Shown here: in pieces, positions 16,344-23,306 of the stretch
How positions within the stretch are numbered: position 1 is the first letter of the stretch
Layout: the number at the start of each line of letters is the position of its first letter
IMG/VR virus record: IMGVR_UViG_3300020477_000045
Coordinates: 1-48,468 of that record
Strand: one strand, 5' to 3'
Length of the DNA: 48,468 bases
Source: a virus
Notes under the pieces: generated by a model
The model's input: the letters and a program-made list of their open reading frames with translations, nothing else
Told to the model about the DNA's origin: nothing
The model's database searches: none
Translations under genes and position numbers: made by a program

Positions 16344-16584
16344 AAAGCTTAATAAAGCTGCTCAACAAAGTGATATGAATAAACCTGTTAGGTGGGAACT
16401 CGATAATCTATCTATTAAAGAGATAATTGATAAGTACCCTGACAAAGTAGTATCAGTTGAGCAAAGGAATAACGCTACATACTTACAATTAGACACTTGT
16501 ACGATTGTATTTAATAGTGTATTTCCAAGTGTATGTTCACCTGAAAGATTGAACAAACAGCTGCGTAATAATAAGTATAATTAA
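16330..16584 (+). CDS. Small early protein, unknown function
   Basis: 84 residues starting MANTKKLNKAAQQSDMNKPVRW, then LSIKEIIDKYPDKVVSVEQ. The ATG at 16330 with GAGG upstream is preferred over an in-frame ATG at 16270 that lies inside the previous gene. No family recognised. Confidence 0.6.
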   Translation: MANTKKLNKAAQQSDMNKPVRWELDNLSIKEIIDKYPDKVVSVEQRNNATYLQLDTCTIVFNSVFPSVCSPERLNKQLRNNKYN

Positions 16585-16592
16585 TACGTAGT

Positions 16593-16788
16593 TCCTCATA
16601 AGGGAGTAAACTTGGTATGTGGGCTCCCTTTGGTCTACTGGCGTAAGTAAAGTGAGGATAGTCTTACAAATCATCCGCCTTTTGTGTGCATTCGGGTGCA
16701 TTTACTCCAGCGGTTGAGTGTAGGTTTCTGGTTATTACCTTAGACTAGTTCGCAATTGCCTATTAAAACCAGTCCTCATAACTTTTTA
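16593..16788 (+). ncRNA. Candidate structured RNA 2 (multi-helix, possible switch)
   Basis: The spacer is 230 bases and has several consistent helices. GGAGTAAA (16603-16610) matches TTTACTCC (16701-16708) perfectly and would close a domain. Within it GGCG (16640-16643) pairs with CGCC (16676-16679), GTAAG (16643-16647) with CTTAC (16663-16667), and GGAT (16655-16658) could pair with ATCC (16673-16676) across that helix. Alternatives exist: AAGGGAG (16600-16606) pairs with CTCCCTT (16624-16630), and TGAGGA with TCCTCA on either side. A last hairpin is CTGGTT (16728-16733) with AACCAG (16767-16772). Mutually exclusive pairings could mean a switch. Confidence 0.5.
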
Positions 16789-16814
16789 ATGAATAACATA
16801 AAATAGGAGATAAT

Positions 16815-17153
16815 ATGTTTTTAAAATCAAACAATTATATGATTAATCTTGATAATGTCCAATACATCAGAAAAATTAGCTTAAAAGGTGATCCAGATGC
16901 TAAAGGGACATTCTTTAGAATGAATAATGGTAAGAGTATTGTAATTACATGCCCATATGAAAATGTTTATACTCAGATTAAGAATAAGCGTGGTATTAAT
17001 ACTATGAATACAGAAGTAATTGTTTTGTCTTATAAAACTGATCCCGTAAGAGAAGGTTTAAAGACTGTAGAACGTCAAAGACGCAATGGTGAAGATATTG
17101 TTGATAGATTAAGCAGATCAGAGGTTGAAGGAGAATATTATGACCCTAGATAG
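16815..17153 (+). CDS. Early protein, unknown function
   Basis: 112 residues. The N-terminal half (MFLKSNNYMINLDNVQYIRK, then GTFFRMNNGKSIVITCPYE) is a beta-barrel-like pattern of alternating strands ending in a basic middle. The C-terminal half is charged (KTVERQRRNGEDIVDRLSRSE). Good ribosome site (AGGAG). It overlaps the small membrane protein at 17140 by 14 bases. No confident family. Confidence 0.65.
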   Translation: MFLKSNNYMINLDNVQYIRKISLKGDPDAKGTFFRMNNGKSIVITCPYENVYTQIKNKRGINTMNTEVIVLSYKTDPVREGLKTVERQRRNGEDIVDRLSRSEVEGEYYDPR

Positions 17154-17310
17154 TTATGTATACTTTCTATTTGGTACTGTTTTTATAACTCTTGTATGGC
17201 TAATATTTGTTGTAGCTAAGAGTGAAAATTATAAGAATGGATACAGACAGGGATATGAAGATGGCAAAAATAGTATGCCAAATTATGTCGAAACCTATAA
17301 ATTTAAATAA
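17140..17310 (+). CDS. Small membrane protein
   Basis: 56 residues: MTLDSYVYFLFGTVFITLVWL then a soluble tail NYKNGYRQGYEDGKNS. One N-terminal transmembrane helix (about 5-27). The YxxGYxxGYxDGK tail is a repeat of small membrane proteins of unknown role. GGAG is 6 bases upstream of the ATG; an upstream start at 17125 lacks such a site. Confidence 0.7.
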   Translation: MTLDSYVYFLFGTVFITLVWLIFVVAKSENYKNGYRQGYEDGKNSMPNYVETYKFK

Positions 17311-17320
17311 AGGAGGCAAT

Positions 17321-17557
17321 ATGCCTATCAATTCAATTTATAATATATCAAATGTAAATAATCATATTTCTCTAGTCGGTCTACAAAGATTGTATAAGAC
17401 ATTATTGAAAGAAGGTAAGATAAAAGAAGGTGGAGCAGCTCATAAAAGATTGCAATTTCTAATGTTATGTGATGATGATTTTGTATTTAGAAAAGTTCGA
17501 GAAAATGAGTTTAATGAAAGGTATGATTATAGTCCAGACCTTGAAGAAATAATATAG
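17321..17557 (+). CDS. Small early protein, unknown function
   Basis: 78 residues: MPINSIYNISNVNNHISLVG, a helix (LQRLYKTLLKEGKIKEGGAAH) and an acidic end. AGGAGG stands 5 bases before the ATG at 17321. The longer version starting at 17222 overlaps the membrane gene and is rejected. Unknown role. Confidence 0.65.
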   Translation: MPINSIYNISNVNNHISLVGLQRLYKTLLKEGKIKEGGAAHKRLQFLMLCDDDFVFRKVRENEFNERYDYSPDLEEII

Positions 17558-17567
17558 GAGTTGAATT

Positions 17568-17912
17568 ATGGAAGAAGCAAAACTTATATTGAATAACGAA
17601 CAAAGCCTTGGAACTGAAATTAACAGGGATGAACCAGATAAAGATTGGTATTACTTTAATCAGTTATTACAGAATAAAGTTAATACACTAATGAATTGGT
17701 GCAAAAAGAACAAAGTTGATAGTTCTGAAGTTATTATGGCTTTAGATAATTATATGAATGGAGCTGAATTTCCTCTTGAAAGCAGAATTATAGAATGGGC
17801 GACAAAGAATAGATACCATATTAACGATATAAGAGAGGCTGTTGATTTAGCTGTTGGAGATGATGGTTTTAGAAGTAAAGAAGTAATTGAAATACTTAAA
17901 GCAGAAAAATAG
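17568..17912 (+). CDS. Early protein, unknown function
   Basis: 114 residues, acidic and helical throughout (MEEAKLILNNEQSLGTEINR, NQLLQNKVNTLMNWCKKNK). Strong AGGAG site. The following gene's AGGAGG overlaps its stop region. No family recognised. Confidence 0.7.
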   Translation: MEEAKLILNNEQSLGTEINRDEPDKDWYYFNQLLQNKVNTLMNWCKKNKVDSSEVIMALDNYMNGAEFPLESRIIEWATKNRYHINDIREAVDLAVGDDGFRSKEVIEILKAEK

Positions 17913-17919
17913 GAGGTGT

Positions 17920-18102
17920 ATGTTCCATAAAGACAAAACTGTGATAGCTCTTACAAGGATAAGAGATTATTTACGTACTCTTAAGCTAAGAGATGCATAT
18001 GTAAGGGGAACAAAAGATTCTATGGCAATGATAGATGAAGATTTAACAGAAATCATAGAGGAAATAATAAAATCAAAAGAAGAGGGGTATTATCATGACT
18101 AA
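17920..18102 (+). CDS. Small early protein, unknown function
   Basis: 60 residues: MFHKDKTVIALTRIRDYLRT then LKLRDAYVRGTKDSM and an acidic helical end with EEIIKSKEEGYYHD. The ATG at 17920 follows AGGAGG at 4 bases; the earlier start at 17887 lacks a site and lies in the previous gene. Possibly a short helical hairpin. Confidence 0.65.
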   Translation: MFHKDKTVIALTRIRDYLRTLKLRDAYVRGTKDSMAMIDEDLTEIIEEIIKSKEEGYYHD

Positions 18103-18409
18103 CAAAAAGAAACCAGTTGTTTTTAATGAAGAAAAAGTAATTGAATTAATAGTAGATATATTTGGATTAGCTGCTATGTTGGGTAGTAAGGCTCATAAAG
18201 ATGATCCTGAAAGAAGAGATCAATTAGGTCATTTATTAACTATTATGTCATCACTGTTGATGCAACAATTAAAGATAGACCCAAAGGAACTAGCAAGAGT
18301 TACAAGAGGAAGACAGCAGATGCTAACTGAATTATTCGCAATGGTTCACGATTCACCAGAGAACGATGAAGATTTTAAAAACTTTATAAAGAAAAACCCA
18401 TTAAACTAA
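18095..18409 (+). CDS. Early protein, unknown function
   Basis: 104 residues, mostly helical: EEKVIELIVDIFGLAAMLGSK, then LTIMSSLLMQQLKIDPKELAR and VTRGRQQMLTELFAMV. Overlaps the previous gene by 8 bases, with GAGGGG upstream. Function not recognised. Confidence 0.65.
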   Translation: MTNKKKPVVFNEEKVIELIVDIFGLAAMLGSKAHKDDPERRDQLGHLLTIMSSLLMQQLKIDPKELARVTRGRQQMLTELFAMVHDSPENDEDFKNFIKKNPLN

Positions 18410-18419
18410 GGAGTAAAAA

Positions 18420-18827
18420 ATGTATTTATTAAATGATAAAAATATTGTATTGGCTTCCTTTCTTCTTTTAGCATCCACTTCTGTAGTAATGAAAAACTGT
18501 TTCGATGAACCATTACATGAAGAGGGGGAGCCTTTCCATTTAACCGATGAGTATCCGTATTATGAAGAATATGAAGAGTATAGTGATATTGATTGGTATT
18601 TGGAAGATACTGTTGTAACAGATAAAGACACTATTGTGATAGGTAGAGTTGTTGAAAGCTTTAATAGTCTTGGTATGTTAATCGTACCTTATGAGAAGTG
18701 TGATAACTTTGATTGTGCTTATTCATATGCTAGATGCAGACTTGGAGATAAAGAAACAACTGGTGAAATGCAGTATTTCATATGGAGAGGTGGAATGTTT
18801 CATACTGAGATGAAGGAGGAAATCTAA
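18420..18827 (+). CDS. Membrane-anchored or secreted acidic protein
   Basis: 135 residues. The N-terminus (MYLLNDKNIVLASFLLLAST) is hydrophobic and could be a signal or anchor; Cys27 lacks a convincing lipobox. The mature part has a run of Glu and Tyr residues (EEYEEYSDIDWYLED) and a C-terminal beta domain with several Cys residues. Good AAGGAG site. It may be a surface-directed phage protein, but no family is recognised. Confidence 0.6.
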   Translation: MYLLNDKNIVLASFLLLASTSVVMKNCFDEPLHEEGEPFHLTDEYPYYEEYEEYSDIDWYLEDTVVTDKDTIVIGRVVESFNSLGMLIVPYEKCDNFDCAYSYARCRLGDKETTGEMQYFIWRGGMFHTEMKEEI

Positions 18828-19021
18828 TGTATATAGATGGATGGGATAAATCAAAAAGATACTTGCATAAAGATGGTAAAGAAATATCATTTAAATGTGG
18901 TAGTTGTGATAAAATATGTCAATCAGGAGAATCGTCAAATGTAATATTATGTGGATATAGAGTATGTAAGATATGTTTTAAAGCATTTGGTGAAGATATA
19001 TTAATGATTGGAGATTTCTAA
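18827..19021 (+). CDS. Small zinc-binding protein
   Basis: 64 residues with C24-x2-C27-x3-C31 followed by C42, C47 and C50, an arrangement for one or two zinc sites. The ATG overlaps the previous stop (TAATG). Small zinc proteins in phage early regions often modulate host enzymes; no specific partner is visible. Confidence 0.65.
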   Translation: MYIDGWDKSKRYLHKDGKEISFKCGSCDKICQSGESSNVILCGYRVCKICFKAFGEDILMIGDF

Positions 19022-19305
19022 TGCCTACACCATATCATTGTCATGAATGTGATTCCCCAACTATGAACCCTAGAGGTATATGTAATTCTTGTATGGATGA
19101 TATGTGGGAACCGACAACAGCAGATGAGTTTAACCAGGCACACAAATCTAGTGTTCCTGACAAACTATCTAGGACTGTATATCTTACAAACATATCAAAG
19201 TATTTTAATAAGAAGTACTTAAGAATGATTAAAGATATGTCAGATTTAGATTTGTATAAATTAGATAATATATTAAATAAAAGGAGACAAATAAATGATG
19301 ATTAA
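19021..19305 (+). CDS. Zinc-ribbon protein
   Basis: 94 residues. The N-terminal ribbon is C7-x2-C10 with C21-x2-C24 (HCHECDSPT, GICNSCMDD); the rest is helical and ends LDNILNKRRQINDD. The stop/start overlap with the previous gene fits a coupled operon. Confidence 0.7.
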   Translation: MPTPYHCHECDSPTMNPRGICNSCMDDMWEPTTADEFNQAHKSSVPDKLSRTVYLTNISKYFNKKYLRMIKDMSDLDLYKLDNILNKRRQINDD

Positions 19306-19546
19306 TTTTGATGATATTACAGAAGATCAATTTAGAGCTGTAGATGCAGTTTTAAGGTATGGTAACTTTACTAAATATTCTAATGAAGCAGTAGTTGCTA
19401 GTGGATTAAAGAAAGAAGTTTATAATTCTGTTGTATATAATTATGACAGGCTAAAGGATAGATGGGAACATAAGGTTGATGATTGGAGAGAGAATGATAA
19501 ATATAAACTTAATTTAATGATTAAACGATTAAATAGCAGATATTAA
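19295..19546 (+). CDS. Small early protein, unknown function
   Basis: 83 residues, charged and helical (MMINFDDITEDQFRAVDAVL to NSVVYNYDRLKDRWEHKVDD). AAAAGGAG precedes it. The Trp- and Asp-rich centre may bind a partner, but no family is recognised. Confidence 0.65.
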   Translation: MMINFDDITEDQFRAVDAVLRYGNFTKYSNEAVVASGLKKEVYNSVVYNYDRLKDRWEHKVDDWRENDKYKLNLMIKRLNSRY

Positions 19547-19557
19547 AGGAGTTAATA

Positions 19558-20208
19558 ATGGGATTTGATTTATATGGAAGAAAACCTGGTGGTGAAGACA
19601 GACCAGATGATCCTAATTGGGATGATAAAGAGCAAGTTGATGCTTATTTAGCGTGGCAAGATAACACTGATGGAGCATATTTTAGAAATAGTGTTTGGAG
19701 CTGGCATCCATTGTTTGATTTTGTCTATAAACACTGTAAGGATATATTTGAAAAAGCAATTGAAGATGAGTTAATTGATTTTAAAGATATTGACTCATTT
19801 TATACTTCTTGTCATCATAATGATGGAGTTATGATCCCTGAGGAATTAGCTAACAAAATATCTGAAAGATTGGATTATATCGATACTAAAGGGAAGCTTG
19901 AACAGTGGGAGGTAGAAGAAGATATAATTAGAGAAAGACGACCTAAAGAAGAATGTGATATATGTAATGGAACAGGTACTAGAAAAGGATGGGAAGGATG
20001 GCACAATAAAGATACATGGATAAAGCTTCATGGTGATCTTAAAGTTGGACCTGTTAGTTTTAAATGGGCTAGTGAGATGAGAGGTTGTAATGGTTGTCAA
20101 GGTTCTGGAAAGAAAGAATCATTTAAGAACAACTATAAATTCACAGCAGAGAATGCTAGGGAATTTTCAAGATTTGCCAAACTTAGTGGTGGGTTTAAGA
20201 TTTGGTAG
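19558..20208 (+). CDS. Conserved phage zinc-finger protein (CxxCxGTG type)
   Basis: 216 residues beginning MGFDLYGRKPGGEDR. A tryptophan-rich middle (YFRNSVWSWHPLFDF) is followed by two DnaJ-like half-fingers: C133-x2-C136 in CDICNGTG and C177-x2-C180 in CNGCQGSG. The C-terminus ends FAKLSGGFKIW. This 'GFDLYG ... CxxCxGTG' pattern recurs in marine phages with no known function. Zinc binding is likely. AAAGGAG precedes the ATG, and a structured element follows. Confidence 0.75.
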   Translation: MGFDLYGRKPGGEDRPDDPNWDDKEQVDAYLAWQDNTDGAYFRNSVWSWHPLFDFVYKHCKDIFEKAIEDELIDFKDIDSFYTSCHHNDGVMIPEELANKISERLDYIDTKGKLEQWEVEEDIIRERRPKEECDICNGTGTRKGWEGWHNKDTWIKLHGDLKVGPVSFKWASEMRGCNGCQGSGKKESFKNNYKFTAENAREFSRFAKLSGGFKIW

Positions 20209-20222
20209 ATTTAGAGGTGGCA

Positions 20223-20390
20223 GGGGGTTATCATTGACCCGCTCCTATTCCTATGAATCCCACAGGTTCTACCCTCTTCCTCGGTTGGAATACCTGTCAC
20301 CTAGAATGATTAATAAGGCTAGGTATTGCCGGTTACAGGCTACAGATACTAGTATTGGTAGATGTAATGACATGATGGCTCTAGCCTTAA
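20223..20390 (+). ncRNA. Candidate structured RNA 3 (multi-helix, after the zinc-finger gene)
   Basis: GGGTTA (20225-20230) pairs with TGACCC (20235-20240) on a 4-base loop. ACAGGT (20262-20267) pairs with ACCTGT (20292-20297), and ACCTAG (20299-20304) with CTAGGT (20319-20324). TTACA and CTAC (20333-20343) pair with GTAG and TGTAA (20358-20367). GGCTAG (20317-20322) also matches CTAGCC (20381-20386), competing with the ACCTAG helix. The stretch is GC-richer than its neighbours. Confidence 0.5.
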
Positions 20391-20416
20391 ATTTAATGTA
20401 AAAAAAAGGAAAGAAA

Positions 20417-20788
20417 ATGAAAACATACCAACAAGGAGACGTAATCCTTAAAGAAGTACATAAAAATCAAGTTGAAGATATTATAGGTCTTAATTCATCA
20501 AAAGAATACAAAATGGAGCATCCTACTGATAAAGTTGTATTAGCACTTGGAGAAGCTACTGGTCATCATCATAGGTTTGAAGCTGAGAAATTAGACCCTC
20601 ATACTGATGTTATTGGATACAGTGGTGCATATCAAGAAATGCCTAATGTAATAGAAATATTGGGTGGTGAAGCTACCTTATATCACGAAGAGCATAATCC
20701 TCTAACAATCCCAGAGGGATCATATGCTATAAGTATAGTTAGGGAATTAGATCATATTTCTGGCAACACTAGACTTGTTGTTGATTAA
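20417..20788 (+). CDS. Conserved phage beta-barrel protein with TGHHH motif
   Basis: 123 residues: MKTYQQGDVILKEV, then a strand ending ALGEATGHHHRF (His50-His52), and after that a YHEEHNPLTIPEGSY segment (His90, His93). The GD-V-L / GE-x-TGH-x-H / HEEH-P order matches a family of small phage proteins, probably cupin-like. Function unknown; metal binding by the histidines is an inference. Its upstream spacer includes the structured element at 20223-20390. Confidence 0.7.
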   Translation: MKTYQQGDVILKEVHKNQVEDIIGLNSSKEYKMEHPTDKVVLALGEATGHHHRFEAEKLDPHTDVIGYSGAYQEMPNVIEILGGEATLYHEEHNPLTIPEGSYAISIVRELDHISGNTRLVVD

Positions 20789-20790
20789 TT

Positions 20791-20880
20791 ACAGTGTAGA
20801 TGTGGTGCCTCACTGTGAGTGTAGAGAGGGTTAGGTAAAACAGCGCCCCGTACCTGACCAGGCTGCGGGTTCTAACCCTT
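20791..20880 (+). ncRNA. Candidate structured RNA 4 (hairpin plus pseudoknot-capable domain)
   Basis: ACAGTG (20791-20796) pairs with CACTGT (20811-20816). Then GGGTTAG (20828-20834) pairs with CTAACCC (20872-20878), with flanking pairs around it. Inside, AGGTA (20833-20837) could pair with TACCT (20851-20855) and then CAGC (20841-20844) with GCTG (20862-20865) and CCCG (20847-20850) with CGGG (20866-20869). These cross, as in a pseudoknot. It is GC-rich compared with flanks. Confidence 0.5.
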
Positions 20881-20899
20881 CTTTACTTAAATAATAATT

Positions 20900-20982
20900 A
20901 AGGCTTATCTTATATTCAAGCGTAAATAGTTAATTAAATAACAATAATGTTTTTGATTAAATAGTATATATGGGTAAGCCTT
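20900..20982 (+). other. Long-range inverted repeat before the 317-residue gene
   Basis: AAGGCTTA (20900-20907) and TAAGCCTT (20975-20982) are perfect 8-base complements, with further partial pairing outside. The loop is AT-rich with no obvious inner helices. It lies just upstream of AAAGGAG before 21005, so it could gate translation of that gene. Confidence 0.4.
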
Positions 20983-21004
20983 ATAAATTAAAGGAGTTAA
21001 AATA

Positions 21005-21958
21005 ATGAAAAGATTTTTTGAAAAGTCACAAAAGAATGGTTCTGTAGGTAATGTTCATTATAAGAGTATTAACACTAGAAATCTTCTGGTTTTTATAAAG
21101 ATTAATAGTAATAAAGTAAATGTTCATTTTTCTTCTTATAATACTATTAATGAAAAGCCAACATTAATCTTAAGAAGGAATTATTGTGAATTACCTCATA
21201 ACTTAAATCATTGGGATATGCAATTTATTATAAGAGAAGTTTTTACCTCAGATATAAAACTTAACTGGGTAAGAGGTCAATGGATTTATACTTTTTCTGA
21301 TGGTACTAAAATTGTGCCTTATAAAGGTATGAAGTTTAGTTATGATGGAGAATCATGGGGTAAACATCCAAAGAGGTATATAAAACAAACTGAAGATGCA
21401 TTAGAACAAGCTAGATTAAGAAGAAATGCTATGACTAGAAGTAGGTATCATAATAATAAAGCTGAAGAAAGACTGGATAGATCAAAAGTATTTTATAAAA
21501 GAGATGTTACGACAGAAGAAGTTCAACAAGGTTATGATATTGAACATAGAATAGATATGACTTATGCTCTTGATTCTGTTCCTATGACTGATGTGTTTAA
21601 ATTGTGGAATGTATCTCAAAGAAGATTGCTGATTGATCATTATGGAATGGATAATATTATATCTTCTTTAGATCATAAAGTTGTTGATAAACAAACTATT
21701 GATGGAAATCCATATGAACTGGTTATTGTTAAGATACCTGATGGAGGTTCTGTTGATGGTTTTAGAAATGGTACATATCTAAAGATGATAAATCCTTCTA
21801 CTGGAGAAGATCATTTTGAAGGAGTCCCAAATGCTGTTAATAAAAATATGGATAGATGGCAAAGAAGAAATTCTATAAAGAAAAATACTGTAGATTGTGC
21901 ATTAGCATGGAGAAATAATGACAATGGAAAATACATTGTTCCTGAGAAGATAACATGA
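21005..21958 (+). CDS. Large early protein of unknown function (DUF6745-like C-terminus)
   Basis: 317 residues, the longest early gene without an assigned role. The N-terminal 100 residues are basic with beta character. The C-terminal third (LKMINPSTGEDHFEGVP, then NTVDCALAWRNNDNGKYIVPEKIT) resembles the DUF6745-type ending in which a 'NPSTG...EGVP' segment precedes 'ALAWRN'. AAAGGAG precedes it. A host-takeover or nucleic-acid role is possible but not shown. Confidence 0.6.
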   Translation: MKRFFEKSQKNGSVGNVHYKSINTRNLLVFIKINSNKVNVHFSSYNTINEKPTLILRRNYCELPHNLNHWDMQFIIREVFTSDIKLNWVRGQWIYTFSDGTKIVPYKGMKFSYDGESWGKHPKRYIKQTEDALEQARLRRNAMTRSRYHNNKAEERLDRSKVFYKRDVTTEEVQQGYDIEHRIDMTYALDSVPMTDVFKLWNVSQRRLLIDHYGMDNIISSLDHKVVDKQTIDGNPYELVIVKIPDGGSVDGFRNGTYLKMINPSTGEDHFEGVPNAVNKNMDRWQRRNSIKKNTVDCALAWRNNDNGKYIVPEKIT

Positions 21959-22119
21959 GTGGGGTTATTGAAGTAGGATTTGGTGAAAAATGTCCGTATT
22001 GTGATTTAATAGTTAATGAGAATATTGACTTTTATGATCACATAACTTCTCAACATCAAGATGAATTACTTGCTAACTTATTTCCAAAAAGGAGTAAAGA
22101 AAATGGAAAAAACAAGTGA
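21955..22119 (+). CDS. Small C2H2 zinc-finger protein
   Basis: 54 residues with a classical-looking finger: C13-x2-C16, a 12-residue spacer, H29 and H34 (CPYCDLIVNEN, DHITSQH). Its ATG overlaps the stop of the 317-residue gene (ATGA). Too short for many gene finders, but frame, overlap and motif support it. It probably binds DNA or RNA. Confidence 0.65.
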   Translation: MSGVIEVGFGEKCPYCDLIVNENIDFYDHITSQHQDELLANLFPKRSKENGKNK

Positions 22120-22393
22120 AATGAAAATAAAGGGTAAACGATTAATTAAATCTGAAGAAGCTGCTGAGTTTTCTAATAGTGTACGTGGTCAATATATAAT
22201 ATCACAAGCGTTGACAATGGCTATAAGAACTCTAAAGAAATATGAAGAGAAAAATGATAAAATTAATAGTGAACCAAGTAACAGAAACGATATGGAGTTT
22301 TTACTAAATGCGTTTCCGCTATATAAAATACATGAAGAAACTACTTGGTATATGAACAGAGAATATGGTGAGGAAGGAGCAGACAATGGTTGA
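22103..22393 (+). CDS. Small early protein, unknown function
   Basis: 96 residues: MEKTSEMKIKGKRLIKSEEA then a helical region (QALTMAIRTLKKYEEKN) and an acidic end. The ATG at 22103 with GGAG upstream is chosen over an upstream ATG at 22061 inside the zinc-finger gene. Overlaps both neighbours slightly. Confidence 0.6.
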   Translation: MEKTSEMKIKGKRLIKSEEAAEFSNSVRGQYIISQALTMAIRTLKKYEEKNDKINSEPSNRNDMEFLLNAFPLYKIHEETTWYMNREYGEEGADNG

Positions 22394-22508
22394 AGCATTA
22401 ATAAAGATAGCTGGCAGTTTGTTTGTAGGCGGAATTGGACTTGCATTAATAGTAGCTGCAACTCTTATAGCATTTGTATTATTAAAAGAACTTGTGGATA
22501 GGAGTTAA
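22386..22508 (+). CDS. Very small membrane protein
   Basis: 40 residues: MVEALIKIAGSLFVGGIGLA, then LIVAATLIAFVLLKELVDRS. One long or two short transmembrane helices with glycine zippers. GGAG upstream and overlap with 22103-22393 by 8 bases. Unlisted by size cutoffs; a holin-like or membrane-modifying role is possible. Confidence 0.6.
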   Translation: MVEALIKIAGSLFVGGIGLALIVAATLIAFVLLKELVDRS

Positions 22509-22509
22509 A

Positions 22510-22692
22510 ATGGAAAGTAAAGATATTGAATCAGATTTAAAAACTTTAATTGGTAAAGTTATGGATATTGAACAAGCTATGGTTAATATGCATACCTCTA
22601 GCAAGTTTAAAGAAAATGAAATTTGGTTAGCAATTGAGAGTATTCAATCTGAAATAAAACAACTAAAAGAAGGAAAAAATAATGAAAAATAA
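22510..22692 (+). CDS. Small coiled-coil protein
   Basis: 60 residues, acidic helical sequence (MESKDIESDLKTLIGKVMDI then EIWLAIESIQSEIKQLKE). GGAG is 5 bases before the ATG at 22510; the longer ATG at 22492 lies in the previous gene. Overlaps 22682-22939. Function not recognised. Confidence 0.6.
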   Translation: MESKDIESDLKTLIGKVMDIEQAMVNMHTSSKFKENEIWLAIESIQSEIKQLKEGKNNEK

Positions 22693-22939
22693 AAAAGGTA
22701 TTTATTATATAATTAATGAAGTTCTTGATAGATATAAATCTGGATATAATCTTGGCTCTAAGGAATTTAGAAATAAGCTAAGTGATGAACTATCAACTGT
22801 ATTATTAGATAGATTGAATAGTAATGATGACTTAGAATTTCATGATGAACACAAGAAAGAATATGTTGATTCACTCGTTAAGGAATACGCAGGGTATATG
22901 GATGGATGTATGAGTATGGTTCAAAAATCTTTAGAATAA
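22682..22939 (+). CDS. Small early protein, unknown function
   Basis: 85 residues: MKNKKGIYYIINEVLDRYKS, then a charged helical section with a cysteine near the end (GYMDGCMSMVQKSLE). GAAGGA precedes the start. It overlaps the previous gene by 11 bases. Confidence 0.6.
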   Translation: MKNKKGIYYIINEVLDRYKSGYNLGSKEFRNKLSDELSTVLLDRLNSNDDLEFHDEHKKEYVDSLVKEYAGYMDGCMSMVQKSLE

Positions 22940-23015
22940 ATAAATAAATTAACACTTTATCAAAAATAAGTGGTAAATTCACGTACTAAATAACTTAGCT
23001 AAAAAAGGAGTTCAA

Positions 23016-23306
23016 ATGGCTAAATATAATCAAATCGGCAAAGGAGCCGCATTCACTAGAGAAAAGACAAATCAGAAGCAACCAGACTTTGGTGGCACTG
23101 TAAACATTATGGATAAAGAGTTTCAAATCTCTTTATGGAAGTCTAGAACTAAGAAAGGCGATCCTTACCTAAGCATACAATTCTCTGAAAGAATTGAAGA
23201 AGAAGGTGATAGTGCTATGTCAGGTCCTTGGGACAATGAAGGTTCTAAAGGCTCTCAAAGAGATGTCTTTGACCAACAACAGGCAGCACGTAAAGATCAC
23301 CAGTAA
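23016..23306 (+). CDS. DUF736-like small protein, possible OB-fold or DNA-binding
   Basis: 96 residues. The core GTVNIMDKEFQISLWKSRTKKGDPYLSIQ, in which a strand precedes W-K-x-x-x-K-K-G-x-P-Y-L-S, resembles the small DUF736-type proteins found in plasmids and phages. The N-terminal MAKYNQIGKGAAFTREK is basic and the C-terminus is charged. AAAGGAG precedes the ATG. It immediately precedes the recombination nuclease with a one-base overlap and may bind single-stranded DNA with it; this is inference. Confidence 0.6.
   Translation: MAKYNQIGKGAAFTREKTNQKQPDFGGTVNIMDKEFQISLWKSRTKKGDPYLSIQFSERIEEEGDSAMSGPWDNEGSKGSQRDVFDQQQAARKDHQ

Noticed and set aside
20090-20401. Plus-strand open frame of 103 codons over the 3' end of the zinc-finger gene and the structured spacer
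   Set aside because: No ribosome site, overlaps a well-supported gene by 119 bases, and its sequence is explained by the RNA helices at 20223-20390.
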